DNA of 34,545 nucleotides from DATKXU01 sp035528905 (lineage in GTDB: Bacteria > Armatimonadota > UBA5829 > DTJY01): NCBI GenBank assembly GCA_035528905.1, contig DATKXU010000106.1, positions 1 to 34,545 of the forward strand. The letters run 5' to 3'. The notes below the pieces were generated by a model. That model was not told the origin of the DNA. It did not search any database and was given only the letters and a program-made list of their open reading frames with translations. The position numbers were made by a program, and so were the translations under genes. Of the stretch, positions 23,039 through 30,893 are shown one piece after another; the first letter of the stretch is position 1, and each line of letters opens with the position of its first letter.

Positions 23039-23149
23039 CATCCAGCATCCAGCATCCAGCAGCTAGCCGTCAGCATGCAACCTGAAGCTTGGAACTTGAA
23101 ACCTTCACCTTGCTTGCTACGTATCCAGCATCTAGCGTCCGGCGTCGCC
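23039..23149 (-). repeat. Tandem heptanucleotide array between convergent genes
   Basis: On the plus strand the units are CATCCAG three times (23039-23059), CAGCTAG, CCGTCAG, CATGCAA, CCTGAAG, CTTGGAA, CTTGAAA, CCTTCAC and more diverged units to CATCTAG (23129-23135), CGTCCGG and CGTCGCC (23143-23149). Read on the minus strand this is GTTTCAA, GTTCCAA, GCTTCAG ... GCTGACG, GCTAGCT, GCTGGAT x3: the same two-block order as 5221-5283. The last three units are inside the rhomboid gene and include its TAG stop (23134-23132). Confidence 0.85.
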
Positions 23150-24424
23150 GGCCTGCCTGGCGCGGGCGTCGGCGAGCGCTTTCTCGACCATCGCGCGGTA
23201 TGAGCTCTGCGGGTACTCGCGGAGGAATCGCTCGTAGCATTTGACCGCGCCCTGGGGGTGGCCGAGCACGTTCAGGTATATGTCGCCCGACATCATCAAT
23301 GCCATCTCCGCCTCCGGTGTGGCCGGATACGTATCGGCTATACCCTCCAGCATAAGCAGCGCGGGCAAGTGATTGTTTGTTTCTACTAGACACCTGGCGA
23401 CCTGATACGCCGACCTGAGAGACAGCCGGGCGTTCGGGTAATGCTGCTTCAATTGGCAGAAGCCCTCAATCGCTCTTGCGCGTTCGCCCTTCCGGAGGTA
23501 GAGCTCGATGCTTTTCAAATAGTGGGCGATGGCCCGCTCTGAGTTCTGCTGTATGGTGTACGTTCCAGCCAGCGCTCGATGGACATCCGCGCTCTCCGGG
23601 TCGCGTTCCAGGAGCGACAGCAGGCTCTCTATGGCGCCCAGAGTCGTGCCTTGTGCAATATTGGCCTTGGCGTCGGACATCAGGTATTCTCTGGTTCCCT
23701 CCAGGCCCATGCGGAGCGCGTAGGCCAGAGCCATGCCGAACAGCATCCCGCCGATGTGCGACCAATAAGCCACACCTCCCGACTGCGGGTTGACAATGCC
23801 CAGCAGTCCCATGACAAGTTGCTGAACGAACCAGATTCCCAGCCCGATCCACGCGGGGACTGTGTACCTTCCCCGGAGGGTGAGAATAAACAGGGGCAAG
23901 AGGGCGAACCACGCCGGTATGATAAACCTGCCCCAGCCGATGAACATGAGAAAGAGCACGATGTACAGGGCGCGGATCTTCGTCTTGTAGAAACGTATCG
24001 CGAAAATACCCAGTATGCCGGCGATGGCCCCTGAGGCGCCAGCCATCGGGACGTCCGCAGCCAAGGGGGTAAATCCCTCCGCCACGACGACATGCAGGAG
24101 GGCTGCGGCGAACCCGCTCCCGAAATAGAAGATTCCGTATTCCAAGCGGCCCAGCACGTCCTCCACGCTCGGGCCGAACAGCCACAAGAACAGCATGTTC
24201 CACGCGAGGTGAAGCAGGTCCGCATGAAGGAACATCGAAGTGAGAATGCTGCTCACCGAGGGATGAGCGGCGATGAGACCCATGCTGCGCAGCGCCGCCT
24301 CGTGGTCGAATGGAGGCACGCGCATCCATACGTACACGAGCAGATTCGCGGCTATCAGGGCGTAGGTGACAGCCGGGAATCGGGAGCTCGGCCTGTCGTT
24401 CCCGTAGGGCATAAGGAAGAACAT
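23132..24424 (-). CDS. Rhomboid-family intramembrane protease with C-terminal TPR region
   Basis: The 430-residue protein has a rhomboid core of six or more helices (about 15-245). The catalytic Ser lies in GASGAIAGI and the catalytic His in YWSHIGGMLFG. MFLHADLLHLAWNMLFLWLFG is the L1/TM2 motif. After the membrane part, residues ~255-425 form tetratricopeptide-like helices (LERDPESADVHRALAGTYTIQ, SERAIAHYLKSIELYLRKGE, GAVKCYERFLREYP). Rhomboids cut transmembrane substrates; a TPR tail suggests protein partners in the cytoplasm. The last residues GDAGR and the stop are encoded by repeat-array DNA. The start is somewhat uncertain, ATG 24424 or ATG 24412, with no clear Shine-Dalgarno for either. 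Confidence 0.92.
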   Translation of the reverse strand: MFFLMPYGNDRPSSRFPAVTYALIAANLLVYVWMRVPPFDHEAALRSMGLIAAHPSVSSILTSMFLHADLLHLAWNMLFLWLFGPSVEDVLGRLEYGIFYFGSGFAAALLHVVVAEGFTPLAADVPMAGASGAIAGILGIFAIRFYKTKIRALYIVLFLMFIGWGRFIIPAWFALLPLFILTLRGRYTVPAWIGLGIWFVQQLVMGLLGIVNPQSGGVAYWSHIGGMLFGMALAYALRMGLEGTREYLMSDAKANIAQGTTLGAIESLLSLLERDPESADVHRALAGTYTIQQNSERAIAHYLKSIELYLRKGERARAIEGFCQLKQHYPNARLSLRSAYQVARCLVETNNHLPALLMLEGIADTYPATPEAEMALMMSGDIYLNVLGHPQGAVKCYERFLREYPQSSYRAMVEKALADARARQAGDAGR

Positions 24425-24469
24425 GTCTGGCTATCGGTCACCGCCTGGGGAATTCTGGATTCATCGGGT

Positions 24470-24949
24470 CTACTGCGCCGTTCGCACCGTGTGTTCGTCC
24501 AGGGGTTCGGTGATTCGCGGGCCGGCGCCCGGCGGAATGTTCGACGAGGGAGCGCGTGTATCCTCTTCTTCAGTCCAGAAATACGAGACTACCCTCTCCT
24601 CTCCTGCCTTGATCTCCATCTTGTACCTGGTGTACCGATCCAAGTCCTCGTATGGCTCAAACCACCACTCGTATTTCTGGTCGCTGTCGTGCAGGTAGGT
24701 CAGCACCCTGGTGTCGCTTCCATTGCGCAGTACGAAGGTGAACTCGGGAGGCGGCTCCGAGCCGACAGGCCAGTAGACCCGTATCCATGTGTCAACGGGT
24801 ATGTCGTAATCTCCGTCTCTGGGGATGGTCCTCACGCCTGCCAGTGATCCGTTCGCGCCGGTTTCTATGGTATAGCGACGGTGTGCGCCGCAGCCCAGAA
24901 CGCCGCTCAGCAGGACTAGAAGTGCAAGCACGAGCAGCAATCGTTGCAT
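24470..24949 (-). CDS. Lipoprotein with an Ig-like domain
   Basis: The protein has 159 residues from the ATG at 24949. A lipoprotein signal (MQRLLLVLALLVLLSGVLGC) ends in lipobox VLGC (Cys20). After a short linker, IPVDTWIRVYWPVGSEPPPEFTF and KYEWWFEPYEDLDRYTRYKMEI look like an SbsA-type bacterial Ig-like fold. A disordered tail follows (EEEDTRAPSSNIPPGAG). AGGTGG is about 8 bases upstream of 24949; the in-frame ATG at 25024 would bury the signal peptide. The function is unknown. It lies between the rhomboid and the GHMP kinase on the same strand. Confidence 0.8.
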   Translation of the reverse strand: MQRLLLVLALLVLLSGVLGCGAHRRYTIETGANGSLAGVRTIPRDGDYDIPVDTWIRVYWPVGSEPPPEFTFVLRNGSDTRVLTYLHDSDQKYEWWFEPYEDLDRYTRYKMEIKAGEERVVSYFWTEEEDTRAPSSNIPPGAGPRITEPLDEHTVRTAQ

Positions 24950-25020
24950 GTGGCACCACCTGCCGAAGAGACAATGCTCGATTATGCGTGTGAATCGAGC
25001 ACAAGGCGCAGGACCCGCGA

Positions 25021-25929
25021 TCATCCCACAGAGTTTGTGATCTGAAGGCCGGTGAACTCAAACCTAAAGGGGATGACGCGGCTGCCAAGTTGCTCTACCA
25101 CTTCTCGTACGTTCTCAAGGCGATTTTGTTTCGTGAGGAAGAGCACGCATCCTCCTCCGCCGGCGCCGCATGCCTTTCCGCTTACGGCTCCGTGCCTGAA
25201 GGCCTCCCTGAACAGCTCCTCAATCTGGTCATTCGTTATGGACGCATCCAACTTCTTCTGATGCTCCCAATTCTGGTTCATCAGCTCCGCAAGCTCGTCC
25301 AGCTTGCCGGAGAGCAGAACGTCCCTCATTCGCCATGCAATGTCGCGCAGGTTATAGAGGGCGTTCACGGTTTCGGGAGCTCCGCGCCGGTACGCGCCCC
25401 ACACGTTTTCATGTATATCGCCGGAGAGCCTCGGCTTTCCCGTGTAGCAGAGGACCAGCCTGTCTTCCAATTCCTTCACGATGTCGGGAGGCACGTCCAG
25501 CGCCTCGACTTCCACCTTGTCCTTGAAGGTCATCAGGTTGAAGCCGCCCAGCGCGCTCGCATACTGATCCTGCTTCCCACCCAGTATACCCAGCATGGCT
25601 TCGAGCTCGTAGGCCAGGTTGGCAATCGTTTTCTTATCCTCGGTGTTGGTGATGTGAGACTTTACCAGGCTCAGCCATACCACATTCAGTGCAGACGACG
25701 TGCCGAGGCCCGAGCCTGCGGGAAGCTCCGACCGGTAAGAGATGGTAATGCCGTCTCTGTGCTCTCCATCAGGCCCTATTGATCCGTCCAGTATCTCCAG
25801 CCTGCCGGTCACGTACTTGTCTATGGCGGCGTTGAGGACTGCGCCTCCGACGCTCTTGGCGAAGATGTCAACATCCGTCCAGCCGCCCGCAAAGTCAATG
25901 CGTACCGGGGCCTTGCTTGTGATAATCAA
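25021..25929 (-). CDS. GHMP-family sugar kinase (heptose/fucose-kinase-like)
   Basis: The 302-residue protein has the three GHMP motifs: the N-terminal APVRIDFAGGWTDV, the ATP loop PAGSGLGTSSALNV (about residues 70-83), and motif 3, GKACGAGGGGCVLF, near the C-terminus. AGGWTD and GGKQDQYASALGG resemble the HddA/fucokinase branch, which phosphorylates C1 of heptose-7-phosphate or a free sugar. The exact substrate is open, since a second HddA-like gene lies at 29792-30775. The start is TTG at 25929 with GAGGGAG about 8 bases upstream. It overlaps the upstream kinase gene by 35 bases. Confidence 0.85.
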   Translation of the reverse strand: MIITSKAPVRIDFAGGWTDVDIFAKSVGGAVLNAAIDKYVTGRLEILDGSIGPDGEHRDGITISYRSELPAGSGLGTSSALNVVWLSLVKSHITNTEDKKTIANLAYELEAMLGILGGKQDQYASALGGFNLMTFKDKVEVEALDVPPDIVKELEDRLVLCYTGKPRLSGDIHENVWGAYRRGAPETVNALYNLRDIAWRMRDVLLSGKLDELAELMNQNWEHQKKLDASITNDQIEELFREAFRHGAVSGKACGAGGGGCVLFLTKQNRLENVREVVEQLGSRVIPFRFEFTGLQITNSVG

Positions 25930-26920
25930 CAGACCACTCCCTCTCCGTCACCAAACCCTCCGCGGGCTTTGGCGCAAGGATTCTGCTCGCCCCTGCGTCC
26001 AGAAGGGCCTTCGCGAGACTATCGGGGTCTTCGGTCAGCGCTATGATGGTTCCGCCGCCGCCGGCGCCTGCCAGCTTCGCACCGAGCGCGCCGTGCGAGA
26101 GCGCTGCCTCGATCAGCCTTTCGTTGGATTCCCCAGAGCCTCCCAGGTCGCGCTGTATGGCGTGGTTCTCGTTCATCAGCTTGCCGAGCGTCTCCCAGTC
26201 CTGCGCGAGCACCGCCTTTTTGCCCATGTGGCCGAGCTCTGCGATTCTCAAGTATCCTTCTATGACCTGCTTCTCACCCTCGAGCCAGCGCTCTCTCAGG
26301 CTCTTGTGCACACTGCCCGAGAACCGTTTGACCCCCGTGTGAGCGAGGATCATGGGCAGCTCCCCGACAATTTCGGACAGCGGCTCGAGCGTAGCGAAAG
26401 GCTCATCCTTCGTCTGCCTCATCAGTTCCTTGCCCCTGAAGTCCATGTAGTTCAGGCCGCCGAACACGGCCATGTACTGGTCCTGGTATCCGGTCGTGAT
26501 CTTCATGACGTCGGCCTCGATCTTTCTGATTGTCTCCGCCACCTCATACCTGTTCAGCTCGAGTCCCACGTAGGCGAGAAGGCATCCGACTGCGCACGCC
26601 AGCATCGCTGTCGAGCCGGCAAGGCCGGCCTGCTCCGGTACATCCGTCCGCAGGGAAATGGAAACTTTGTGCACCGAGGGATCTATCTCGAGAGCCTGGA
26701 GAGCAGCTTTCGCCAGATCGAATTTGCTGCTGTCCAGCGCAAGCGATTCGGGACCCGTCAATGCGATGATATCGGCATCCATGCGAACAGCGGACTGCTC
26801 GGAAGGTGAGAGCTCGCAGTAGGCCCGCTCGCTGATGGAACAGGATATCACGCTCCCGCCGTACAAATCGGTGGGGTTTCCGATTATCCCCGCTCTGCCG
26901 GGCGCAGACGCCCTAATCAT
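25895..26920 (-). CDS. GHMP-family kinase of unassigned sugar specificity
   Basis: The 341 residues from ATG 26920 begin MIRASAPGRAGIIGNPTDLYGG. The ATP loop is VPEQAGLAGSTAMLACAVG and motif 3 is GAKLAGAGGGGTII. AGIIGNPTDLYGGSV recalls glucuronokinase- or mevalonate-kinase-like sugar kinases rather than HddA. TGYQDQYMAVFGGLNYMDF is shared with the neighbouring kinase. An upstream ATG at 26950 is in frame, but GGTGAGG immediately before 26920 and family N-termini favour the shorter form. It overlaps the next kinase by 35 bases, so the two are translationally coupled and likely work on related sugars. Confidence 0.82.
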   Translation of the reverse strand: MIRASAPGRAGIIGNPTDLYGGSVISCSISERAYCELSPSEQSAVRMDADIIALTGPESLALDSSKFDLAKAALQALEIDPSVHKVSISLRTDVPEQAGLAGSTAMLACAVGCLLAYVGLELNRYEVAETIRKIEADVMKITTGYQDQYMAVFGGLNYMDFRGKELMRQTKDEPFATLEPLSEIVGELPMILAHTGVKRFSGSVHKSLRERWLEGEKQVIEGYLRIAELGHMGKKAVLAQDWETLGKLMNENHAIQRDLGGSGESNERLIEAALSHGALGAKLAGAGGGGTIIALTEDPDSLAKALLDAGASRILAPKPAEGLVTEREWSVDYHKQGPGTH

Positions 26921-27021
26921 AGCCTCACCAACCCTTAGCCCGGATTCCATGCCAGACGTATTATTCCCATTTACAAGCGGTTAAATCGCACCCAGCGCAG
27001 CCAGCTTCAACAGCCACGCCG

Positions 27022-28557
27022 CTAGAACCCGCAGGAAAAGATAAGTTCATACTTGACGCCATCCAGGGCCGGCTGGCCGGGCGGCGTGATCTCATAGGGT
27101 GTCACGCGGAGCGCAGTGGACTTATCTGGAGCCCCGTCGTACGCGAGCGTCAGAGATAGGATTCTTCGCCGGTCTCGTTCAGGCGGCCCGGGATCAGTCT
27201 GATGTTGGTTCAGATACTCGGCGATGACGCTGACCCTCTTGGATAGAAATTGCTCTCCCCTGAGGTAGAGGGCTTTTGCGTTCGGGCCGATAGGGTGACC
27301 TATGATGTCGCCGTCGTGCGTGTAGGCCAGTTCCGGAACATACGGCCTTGTGGCTTCATACGTCAGGCGGTCTAAGAAGGTATACTCCGCCCGGAACGTC
27401 GAGAGCCGCGTGCCACCAAACGCCTTGGGAGCATAGAAACCGATTGTGTAGCCTGTCTTGCACGGCCGCTCGAACCAGTCGCCGAATATTCTCGGAGCCG
27501 TGATGTCGTCAATGACCAGCTCGCCGTATATCTGGAAACCGCTGCTGGTTCGGTATGATAAGTCGGCGGCATAGAGGGTGTTGAACTCCGTGTCCACCTC
27601 ATTGAACAGGTGCTGGTAGAGATAGAAGGGCAGGACGAGGATAAGCGGATTCGGCCTGGTGCTCAGCTTGGCCGTCTCGCTGACACCTGCATGCCAGCGG
27701 TCGGAAAGCCGCTTCTCGTATCTCCTGCCGAATAGATAGAGAGTCTTATCATTGTCCTCGAACGTGCTGACGAACTGAGTGATCTTGGCTTTGCCGAACA
27801 GCTTGCCGAAATTGATGTCCTTGGTGCCGCGGAACTGCAGGAAGGCCGCGGAGTTGTCCGACAGAATAAGCGAGCCGGAATAGGCCGGACCCCAATTCAG
27901 GAATTCGTACCCCACCGACCAGACGAAGTTCTTGTCGAATCCGCGGATGAACACTTTCTCGGGCTCTTGGCGGCGCTCATGAAAGAACTTTTCTTCCTTG
28001 TCGGCGAGGGTGGCCATGCCGAAGACCTGGCTGGACAGGTTCAGGAATCCGGAATAGCGATAGGGTACGGTGAAGCTGGTATGGTCTGCGTTGTCCCCCG
28101 TGTCTTCAGTCGCAGCAATCTTCCTGTACCCCAGCAGGAACGCCTCTCCGCCCATCGGGAGGCTTATGCCGGTCGTTCGCTCGGACCACTTCTGCAGAGA
28201 CTGCGGCGCGACCTCCATGAGCTCAGGCTTGAACTCCAAGACCAGGTGCTCGATCAGCGCGGTCTGTTTCAATCCCAGTTCTTTGGCCCCGCTCGATTCG
28301 ATGATCGAAGCAACCGCCTGAGCCATCTCGATTCTGTTGAAGAACCTGTCTCCTTCGAAGACCCTTGCGGACATTCCCGGGACAAGGCCGTCTGACGCCA
28401 GGCTTACCATGACGTCGTAGGTCCAATCGCCGAACGGGACGCGATCGGTTGAGGCAATGGTTCTGGAACCTGCTTGGGCTGTCGCGGCAAATGCGAGGGA
28501 TATGGCGAGGATGGTTAGTAGAGCGAGCATCCTGTTCGCGGCGTGCTTACCCATCAC
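27022..28557 (-). CDS. Outer-membrane beta-barrel protein with SLH-like N-terminus, Wzi-like
   Basis: The 511-residue protein has a signal peptide (LLTILAISLAFAATAQAG). Residues ~40-90 (VPFGDWTYDVMVSLASDGL, then FEGDRFFNRIEMAQAVASI) resemble an SLH repeat, which in several diderm lineages ties outer-membrane proteins to peptidoglycan polymers. The remainder consists of alternating amphipathic strands with many aromatics (FLGYRK, FNLSSQVFG, YGELVIDDIT, YLRGEQFLSKRVSVIAEYLNQ) and ends in Phe, as barrels recognised by BamA do. The pattern FVWSVGYEFLNWGPAYSGSL resembles capsule-assembly Wzi proteins, which hold surface polysaccharide. Its position between sugar-kinase and heptose genes supports a role in anchoring glycan. 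Confidence 0.72.
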   Translation of the reverse strand: MMGKHAANRMLALLTILAISLAFAATAQAGSRTIASTDRVPFGDWTYDVMVSLASDGLVPGMSARVFEGDRFFNRIEMAQAVASIIESSGAKELGLKQTALIEHLVLEFKPELMEVAPQSLQKWSERTTGISLPMGGEAFLLGYRKIAATEDTGDNADHTSFTVPYRYSGFLNLSSQVFGMATLADKEEKFFHERRQEPEKVFIRGFDKNFVWSVGYEFLNWGPAYSGSLILSDNSAAFLQFRGTKDINFGKLFGKAKITQFVSTFEDNDKTLYLFGRRYEKRLSDRWHAGVSETAKLSTRPNPLILVLPFYLYQHLFNEVDTEFNTLYAADLSYRTSSGFQIYGELVIDDITAPRIFGDWFERPCKTGYTIGFYAPKAFGGTRLSTFRAEYTFLDRLTYEATRPYVPELAYTHDGDIIGHPIGPNAKALYLRGEQFLSKRVSVIAEYLNQHQTDPGPPERDRRRILSLTLAYDGAPDKSTALRVTPYEITPPGQPALDGVKYELIFSCGF

Positions 28558-28579
28558 CCTGACTCCTCTCTTAATGGAG

Positions 28580-28615
28580 CGGCGGCAATCTCAGGCGGGG
28601 GTATGGATGCCGCCG
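28580..28615 (-). other. Inverted repeat upstream of the outer-membrane protein gene
   Basis: CGGCGGCA (28580-28587) pairs with TGCCGCCG (28608-28615), 8 pairs around a 20-base loop, in the 128-base gap between gmhB and the outer-membrane protein gene. There is no T run on either side. It may be a weak terminator for gmhB or an operator/leader for the next gene. Confidence 0.35.
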
Positions 28616-28685
28616 TATCCGCAGGCATCAGAGCCAGGGCAGGCTCGGCTCGATCATACGGGCGAAGCAGCTACTGCGCTTGACC

Positions 28686-29231
28686 TTAGTGTTGGCACTG
28701 GGCCAGAATCCAGTCCACAGCACTAGGGAGGTCAACCGCGATGTGCTCAGGCTTGCAGTCCCAGGCTTCGACATCCTTTGCCAATGCCTTGCCGGTCAGA
28801 GTGAGGACTGTCCTGCATCCCGCTCTACGTCCGGCTTCGATGTCGCTCCACGCGTCGCCGACGAGGAATGCCTCGGCCAAGTCGAACCCCAAGTCCGCGC
28901 TTGCTGTCTGCAGAAGCCCGATCTGCGGCTTCCGGCAGTGACAGCCTTCGTCCTTGCGATGCGTGCAGTAGTATAAGCCTGCGATCTCTCCTCCGTGCTC
29001 GGCAACCGCGCAGAGCATTTTCCGGTTGATGCGTTCGAGCTCGGACGGCTCGATCAATCCGCGTCCGACTCCGGCCTGATTGGAGATCACGACAGCGGTG
29101 ATCCCGGCTTCCTTCAGCTTCGCCAGCCCTTCCAGTGCCCCCGGTAGGAAGACGAATTCGTCAACGGTCTTGACGTAGTCATCTTTGTTCCTGTTGATGA
29201 CGCCGTCTCTGTCTAAGAGTACAACGGTCAA
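28686..29231 (-). CDS. gmhB: D-glycero-D-manno-heptose 1,7-bisphosphate 7-phosphatase (HAD superfamily)
   Basis: The 181 residues contain HAD motif I LLDRDGVIN (Asp nucleophile), motif II VVISNQAGVGRG, and motif IV LVGDAWSDIEAG. The zinc-binding insert typical of GmhB is present as YYCTHRKDEGCHCRKP. GmhB removes the 7-phosphate from heptose bisphosphate before nucleotide activation. The start is TTG at 29231, overlapping the gmhA stop (TTGA), with GGAGG about 10 bases upstream, so translation is coupled to gmhA. Confidence 0.93.
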   Translation of the reverse strand: MTVVLLDRDGVINRNKDDYVKTVDEFVFLPGALEGLAKLKEAGITAVVISNQAGVGRGLIEPSELERINRKMLCAVAEHGGEIAGLYYCTHRKDEGCHCRKPQIGLLQTASADLGFDLAEAFLVGDAWSDIEAGRRAGCRTVLTLTGKALAKDVEAWDCKPEHIAVDLPSAVDWILAQCQH

Positions 29232-29788
29232 GCGGCGATTTCCTCCAAGACGTAGCGAAATATCAGGTGGCCCAGGATCAGGTGCACGTCCTCTATGTGC
29301 TGCATGTCGTCGCTGGCGACCACTACGTTGTGATCTGCGACCTGCGCCAGTCGCCCGCCTTTGAAGCCGGACAGGCCCGCCGTGACTGCGCCCTTCCTCT
29401 TGGCTGCCTCGATGCCGTTTATGACGTTCGGCGAATTCCCGCTGCCGCTTATGCCCATCACCAGGTCGCCGGGTTCTACCCAGGTTGCCAACTGCTCGGC
29501 GAAGATGTTCGAGTAGTCAGTATCGTTGGCCCAGGCCGTGATCAGGGGGATGTTGTCGGTCAGGGCCATGACCTTGAACTTCCTGTCTCCCATGCTGCCT
29601 ACGCCTTTCTGAAGGTCGCACGCCAGATGGGACGCGGTGGCCGCGCTGCCGCCGTTCCCCATGATGAAGACCTGCTTGCCCGACTTGTAAGCGCTGACGA
29701 CGAGTTCCGCTATCTTTCGAATGTCTTCGCGCGGGGCCTCAGCGAGCAGTCCAGCGACGCTGTCCAGATAATCCTTAACCCTGTCCAC
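29228..29788 (-). CDS. gmhA: D-sedoheptulose 7-phosphate isomerase
   Basis: This 186-residue SIS-domain protein has the GmhA signatures FIMGNGGSAATASHLACDL, NDTDYSNIFAEQL, GISGSGNSPNVI and the C-terminal HIEDVHLILGHLI. It converts sedoheptulose 7-phosphate to D-glycero-D-manno-heptose 7-phosphate, the first step of heptose synthesis. The start is GTG at 29788 with AGGAG 7 bases upstream, three bases after the hddA stop. The order hddA-gmhA-gmhB is a compact pathway operon. Confidence 0.95.
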   Translation of the reverse strand: MDRVKDYLDSVAGLLAEAPREDIRKIAELVVSAYKSGKQVFIMGNGGSAATASHLACDLQKGVGSMGDRKFKVMALTDNIPLITAWANDTDYSNIFAEQLATWVEPGDLVMGISGSGNSPNVINGIEAAKRKGAVTAGLSGFKGGRLAQVADHNVVVASDDMQHIEDVHLILGHLIFRYVLEEIAA

Positions 29789-29791
29789 CGC

Positions 29792-30775
29792 TCATCTCCT
29801 GACGTTGAATATCACCTTAGTTCCATCGCGTTCGAGGTGGAATGGCAGCTCCTTCAGCCCCGCCCGCGTGAAGCAGTCTCGCAGGGCGGCCTGGCGTTCC
29901 GGGGGACAGTAGAGCAGCATGAAGCCGCCGCCGCCCGCGCCGGCGATTTTCCCGCCCAGCGCTCCGGCCTCCAGCGCAGATTCATACATCTTGTCTATCT
30001 CATCACTGGTTATCTTCCCGGCCAACTGCTTCTTGTACAGCCAGCCCTGGTGCATGATATCGCCCACCCGGTCTGCGCTGCCATTCACTAGGGTGTCGTA
30101 AATCTCATATGCCTGGCGCTTCATCTCCTGAAGCGTCGCTATGTGAGAGGGTATATTGTGCTTCTGCTCGGCGAGTATATTATCGGCTCGGCGGGTCATG
30201 CCCGTGTAAAAGAGCATCAGGCTCTCGCCGAATCTCAGCTTCTTCTCAGGGTTTATCTCCACGGTATCCACCTGCACCTCGCCGGACGACTTGAACTGGA
30301 TGAGGCGGAGATTGCCGAACGCCGCGATGTACTGGTCCTGCTTCCCGATCGGCTTGCCCAGGACATCAATCTCGATCTCGCATGCCTGCTCCGCAAGAAC
30401 ACTCGCGGGCTGCAACTGGCCCTTGTACGCGTACATCGCATTCAGCAGGCCGACGGTCACGCTGCCGGAAGACCCGAGTCCCGAGCCCTCGGACGGGATG
30501 TCGGCCATCGTGGAAATTTCGACGCCCTGGGTGATCCCGGTCTTGCGCAGGCACTCGCGGACCAATTCGTGCTCGATCTGGTCAACCGAGTCCACCATCT
30601 CCGTCCTCGAATAGCCCACGCGTATCCTGTCGTCGAACCGCTCCTTGATGATTACGTAGATGTACTTATCAATGGCGGAAGAGATGGTGCAGCCGCCGTC
30701 AACCTTGTAGAAATCAGAGAGGTCCGTCCCGCCTCCCCCAAAGCTTATTCGTAAAGGGGTTTGGGTGATAATCAT
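29792..30775 (-). CDS. hddA: D-glycero-alpha-D-manno-heptose 7-phosphate kinase
   Basis: The 327-residue GHMP kinase begins MIITQTPLRISFGGGGTDLS, the classic HddA start. It has ATP loop GSGLGSSGSVTVGLLNA, IGKQDQYIAAFGNL and motif 3 GGKIAGAGGGGFMLLY. It adds phosphate at C1 of heptose 7-phosphate in the route to GDP-D-glycero-alpha-D-manno-heptose. With gmhA and gmhB directly downstream, three of the four steps are here. The guanylyltransferase HddC is not seen and may lie beyond the window. GGCGGAG about 10 bases before ATG 30775 sets the start. Confidence 0.93.
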   Translation of the reverse strand: MIITQTPLRISFGGGGTDLSDFYKVDGGCTISSAIDKYIYVIIKERFDDRIRVGYSRTEMVDSVDQIEHELVRECLRKTGITQGVEISTMADIPSEGSGLGSSGSVTVGLLNAMYAYKGQLQPASVLAEQACEIEIDVLGKPIGKQDQYIAAFGNLRLIQFKSSGEVQVDTVEINPEKKLRFGESLMLFYTGMTRRADNILAEQKHNIPSHIATLQEMKRQAYEIYDTLVNGSADRVGDIMHQGWLYKKQLAGKITSDEIDKMYESALEAGALGGKIAGAGGGGFMLLYCPPERQAALRDCFTRAGLKELPFHLERDGTKVIFNVRR

Positions 30776-30813
30776 TTACCGTCTACTCCGCCTCTCAGTG
30801 ATGCATAAGGGAA

Positions 30814-30861
30814 GGGGTCCAGGGAACCGCCCTTACTCTTGCTCTTACTCGTGATGCGTGA
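30814..30861 (+). repeat. Second copy of the 48-bp element found at 5153-5200
   Basis: Positions 30814-30861 match 5153-5200 at 39 of 48 bases by hand alignment, including the shared runs TCCAGGGAAC, GCCCTTACTC and ACTCG. From 30832 it fits the same 7-base phase (CTTACTC, TTGCTCT, TACTCGT, GATGCGT, GATGCCG). It fills the 118-base gap between rfbB and hddA. Confidence 0.8.
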
Positions 30862-30893
30862 TGCCGGACCCGCAATCTGCAATCCTGAGCGCC

